Assembly: GCA_013349725.1 (NCBI GenBank)
Contig: DUZB01000193.1
Location: 1 to 7,778 of the forward strand
DNA: 7,778 bases
From: Deltaproteobacteria bacterium
GTDB taxonomy: Bacteria; Desulfobacterota; DSM-4660; Desulfatiglandales; Desulfatiglandaceae
Direction of reading: 5' to 3'
Position 1 is the first letter of the stretch. Every line of letters begins with the position of its first letter. The position numbers were made by a program, and so were the translations under genes. Of this stretch, positions 6,976 through 7,778 are shown piece by piece. A model generated the notes under the pieces. It saw only the letters and a program-made list of their open reading frames with translations. It was not told the DNA's origin and did no database searches.

Positions 6976-7004
6976 TTTATTTTCCTTCGTTCATTTATTG
7001 CCAA
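6976..7004 (-). promoter_or_regulatory. Possible weak promoter of dsrN
   Basis: On the - strand TTGGCA (7004-6999) is followed after 17 bases by AATAAA (6981-6976), 5/6 and 4/6 consensus matches. Transcription would begin near 6969, only a few bases before ATG 6964 and about 20 before ATG 6949. An alternative -35, a perfect TTGACA at 7042-7037 in the left arm of the inverted repeat, has only poor -10 partners (such as CCTAAT at 19 bases). The dsrN start of transcription is therefore unsettled. Confidence 0.3.
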
Positions 7005-7036
7005 TTTTGAGATTAGGACCATGGACGTACAGCTTT

Positions 7037-7081
7037 TGTCAATAAAAAAGAAGCCGTGCACACAGGTTTTTTTTATTGACA
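7037..7081. repeat. Perfect 13-base inverted repeat in the divergent promoter region
   Basis: TGTCAATAAAAAA (7037-7049) is the exact reverse complement of TTTTTTATTGACA (7069-7081), with a 19-base spacer. The spacer centre nearly coincides with a GTGCAC palindrome (7056-7061). The right arm contains the -35 TTGACA of dsrA, and the left arm carries a TTGACA pointing towards dsrN. It could be an operator for a symmetric regulator, paired -35 elements of back-to-back promoters, or a cruciform-prone AT sequence. It does not match the Rex or CRP/HcpR motifs I know. Confidence 0.7.
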
Positions 7082-7105
7082 TCCAGCCAGCCTTTTGATT
7101 ATAAA
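7076..7105 (+). promoter_or_regulatory. Sigma70-type promoter of dsrA
   Basis: TTGACA (7076-7081), an 18-base spacer and TATAAA (7100-7105), 11 of 12 bases of the consensus. The -10 context gatTATAA is the same as in the dsrC promoter on the other strand, suggesting similar control. Transcription should begin near 7112, which leaves an unusually long leader of about 220 bases before dsrA. The -35 box is part of the 13-base inverted repeat, so a protein bound there would directly compete with or contact RNA polymerase. Confidence 0.75.
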
Positions 7106-7117
7106 CCAAACCTTAAC

Positions 7118-7187
7118 TATCTGAAAAAGTGACTAATTAAAACTTTCACAAGGGCTCATGGAAACAGACTGCTTTTAATTTCAGATA
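7118..7187 (+). ncRNA. Candidate structured leader RNA (three-way junction) of dsrA mRNA
   Basis: A perfect 9-bp closing stem P1 joins TATCTGAAA (7118-7126) to TTTCAGATA (7179-7187), starting about six bases after the predicted transcript start. Inside, P2 pairs GTGA (7129-7132) with TCAC (7146-7149). P3 pairs AAGGGC (7150-7155) with GCTTTT (7171-7176), with two G-U pairs. AA joins P1 to P2, P2 abuts P3, and AA joins P3 to P1. An alternative pairing of TGAAAAAGT (7122-7130) with ACTTTCA (7142-7148) would open P1. The layout is riboswitch-like, but I recognise no known class. P1 is solid by inspection; P2 and P3 are short and could be chance. Confidence 0.35.
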
Positions 7188-7251
7188 ATTGGCCAAGAAT
7201 TTGAAGGAAAACAACTTTTAGGTTTTGAGGACGGGTGGGATCATTTTGGGG

Positions 7252-7260
7252 AGGAGGTGA
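7252..7260 (+). promoter_or_regulatory. Orphan full-length Shine-Dalgarno sequence in the dsrA leader
   Basis: AGGAGGTGA is a perfect 9-base complement of the 16S rRNA 3' tail, yet no ATG, GTG or TTG lies at a usable distance downstream (7262-7268). It is 74 bases before dsrA. It could be a ribosome standby or mRNA-protecting site, or simply part of the purine-rich tract 7226-7259. Confidence 0.4.
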
Positions 7261-7283
7261 CGGCAAAGGAGATTTTTTTTGAG

Positions 7284-7308
7284 GTATTCCTTGAAATACA
7301 ATTTTTTT
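7284..7308 (+). promoter_or_regulatory. Weak terminator-like hairpin just before the dsrA ribosome site
   Basis: GTATT (7284-7288) pairs with AATAC (7295-7299) around a 6-base loop, followed by AA and T7 (7302-7308). An alternative stem, AAGGA (7266-7270) with TCCTT (7288-7292), is mutually exclusive with it. Both are only 5 bp, so real attenuation is doubtful. Confidence 0.22.
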
Positions 7309-7318
7309 ATAACAACTG

Positions 7319-7325
7319 AAGGAGG
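7319..7325 (+). promoter_or_regulatory. Ribosome binding site of dsrA
   Basis: AAGGAGG lies 8 bases before ATG 7334. It rules out the out-of-frame ATG 7327, which is one base away and reads only five codons before a stop. Confidence 0.9.
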
Positions 7326-7333
7326 CATGTCTA

Positions 7334-7778
7334 ATGGCTTTTGAACCAAACGTAGAACAAAAAGTGTTGAAATATGATGAGCTTCGCATCTATTCCGATG
7401 CAGAATTGAATAATTATACGGAAGAAGATCTCAAAGCATTCAAGTGTAAGCACGACATCCCGGATCTGGACGAATTGGAAAAGGGCCCGTGGCCGAGCTT
7501 TGTGGCGGATGCAAAAAGAGAGGCCCTTCATCGAAGGAATCTCTCGGATGATCGGATGATGATCGACGGCAATGTGGTGGAAGATATGTTGGGACAGCTT
7601 CAGGTTTCCTTTGACGAAGGGGAGACTCACTGGAAGCATGGCGGCATCGTCGGTGTTTTCGGGTATGGCGGCGGCGTTATCGGCCGGTATTCAGATCTTC
7701 CGGACAAATTTCCTTCCATTGCGCATTTTCATACCATGCGTATCAACCAGCCGGCCAGCAAGTTTTACACCAGCGATT
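7334..7778 (+). CDS. dsrA: Dissimilatory sulfite reductase alpha subunit, N-terminal part (3' end outside window)
   Basis: The first 148 codons of dsrA, still open at the window end. DsrA forms an alpha2beta2 siroheme/[4Fe-4S] enzyme with DsrB in the cytoplasm and reduces sulfite in the last step of sulfate respiration, with DsrC as co-substrate. Conserved DsrA segments are LDELEKGPWPSF (45-56), DEGETHWKHGGIVGVFGYGGGVIGRYSD (about 94-121, shown in part by family memory) and IAHFHTMRINQP (129-140). The cluster-binding cysteines and ferredoxin insert lie beyond the window. In the D. vulgaris protein the GPWPSF block begins near residue 15, here at residue 51, so there is an N-terminal extension of about 36 residues. 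The extension is acidic and includes Cys38. ATG 7334 has an excellent Shine-Dalgarno sequence, so the extension is probably translated. dsrB would be expected next. Confidence 0.97.
   Translation, partial: MAFEPNVEQKVLKYDELRIYSDAELNNYTEEDLKAFKCKHDIPDLDELEKGPWPSFVADAKREALHRRNLSDDRMMIDGNVVEDMLGQLQVSFDEGETHWKHGGIVGVFGYGGGVIGRYSDLPDKFPSIAHFHTMRINQPASKFYTSD

Larger units (their letters stand above)
6965..7333. other. Divergent dsrN/dsrA regulatory region (369 bases, non-coding)
   Basis: No convincing gene lies here. From left to right it holds a possible weak dsrN promoter (- strand, 7004-6976), a perfect 13-base inverted repeat (7037-7081), and the dsrA promoter (7076-7105). It then holds a dsrA leader of about 220 bases with a possible three-way junction (7118-7187), an 8-base palindrome TTGGCCAA (7189-7196) and a G-rich purine tract (about 7226-7259). 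An orphan Shine-Dalgarno sequence (7252-7260) and a weak hairpin plus T7 (7284-7308) come last. The region is AT-richer than the flanking genes. Confidence 0.75.

Noticed and set aside
7129..7149. GTGA-N13-TCAC as a CRP/FNR/HcpR-type operator.
   Set aside because: The known motif has a spacer of about 6-8 bases and longer arms; here only 4 bases match. I use it instead as a tentative RNA helix.
7226..7259. G-quadruplex in the G-rich dsrA leader tract.
   Set aside because: Only three runs of three or more G, with one long loop; at best a two-tetrad form, not distinguishable from a Shine-Dalgarno-rich purine tract.
7279..7347. Possible leader peptide from TTG 7279 (AAAGGAG upstream) running across the dsrA start.
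   Set aside because: Rare start in a T8 tract with A/T-driven residues; nothing shows selection. The six-codon ATG frame at 7158 was rejected for the same reason.
1..7778. tRNA, rRNA, CRISPR array, insertion sequence, integrase or attachment sites.
   Set aside because: No cloverleaf, spaced direct repeats, transposase motifs or long terminal repeats were seen; the window reads as conserved core metabolism.

Overview
The window looks like chromosomal DNA of a sulfate-reducing bacterium, most plausibly from the Desulfobacterota (former Deltaproteobacteria). The evidence is that dsrA (dissimilatory sulfite reductase alpha), dsrC (the sulfur-trafficking partner of DsrAB) and a dsrN-type siroheme-amidating enzyme occur together, with strong Shine-Dalgarno and sigma70-like promoter signals. 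The genus cannot be named from sequence reading alone.

Left half (1-4912, all + strand): a branched-chain amino-acid operon in the order ilvD (3' part only) - ilvB - ilvH - ilvC - nitrilase-family amidohydrolase. Gaps are small (14 to about 70 bases). AHAS (IlvB plus IlvH) makes acetolactate or acetohydroxybutyrate, IlvC reduces and isomerises it, and IlvD dehydrates the diol to the 2-oxo acid precursors of valine and isoleucine. The last gene is a nitrilase-superfamily enzyme with an intact E-K-C triad; its link to the pathway is unknown. The operon ends at a strong, apparently bidirectional terminator (4966-5005).

Right half (5049-7778): a dissimilatory sulfur-metabolism cluster. On the - strand are dsrN (6964-5555) and then dsrC (5366-5049), which has its own near-consensus promoter. 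On the + strand, diverging from dsrN, is the start of dsrA, which runs off the window end. DsrN is expected to amidate siroheme, the DsrAB cofactor. DsrC carries sulfite-derived sulfur as a trisulfide between its two C-terminal cysteines. The window therefore holds the catalytic subunit, its co-substrate protein and its cofactor-maturation enzyme side by side.

The 369-base dsrN/dsrA divergent region is the most intriguing non-coding part. It has a near-consensus dsrA promoter, a perfect 13-base inverted repeat whose right arm supplies the -35 box, and a leader of about 220 bases. The leader can be drawn as a three-way junction closed by a perfect 9-bp stem, followed by an orphan full-length Shine-Dalgarno sequence and a weak terminator-like hairpin. 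Other points of note are a probable AUU start codon for ilvB, a yeast Ilv5-like IlvC, an N-terminal extension on DsrA and a stable hairpin between ilvB and ilvH. No tRNA, rRNA, CRISPR array or mobile element was seen.
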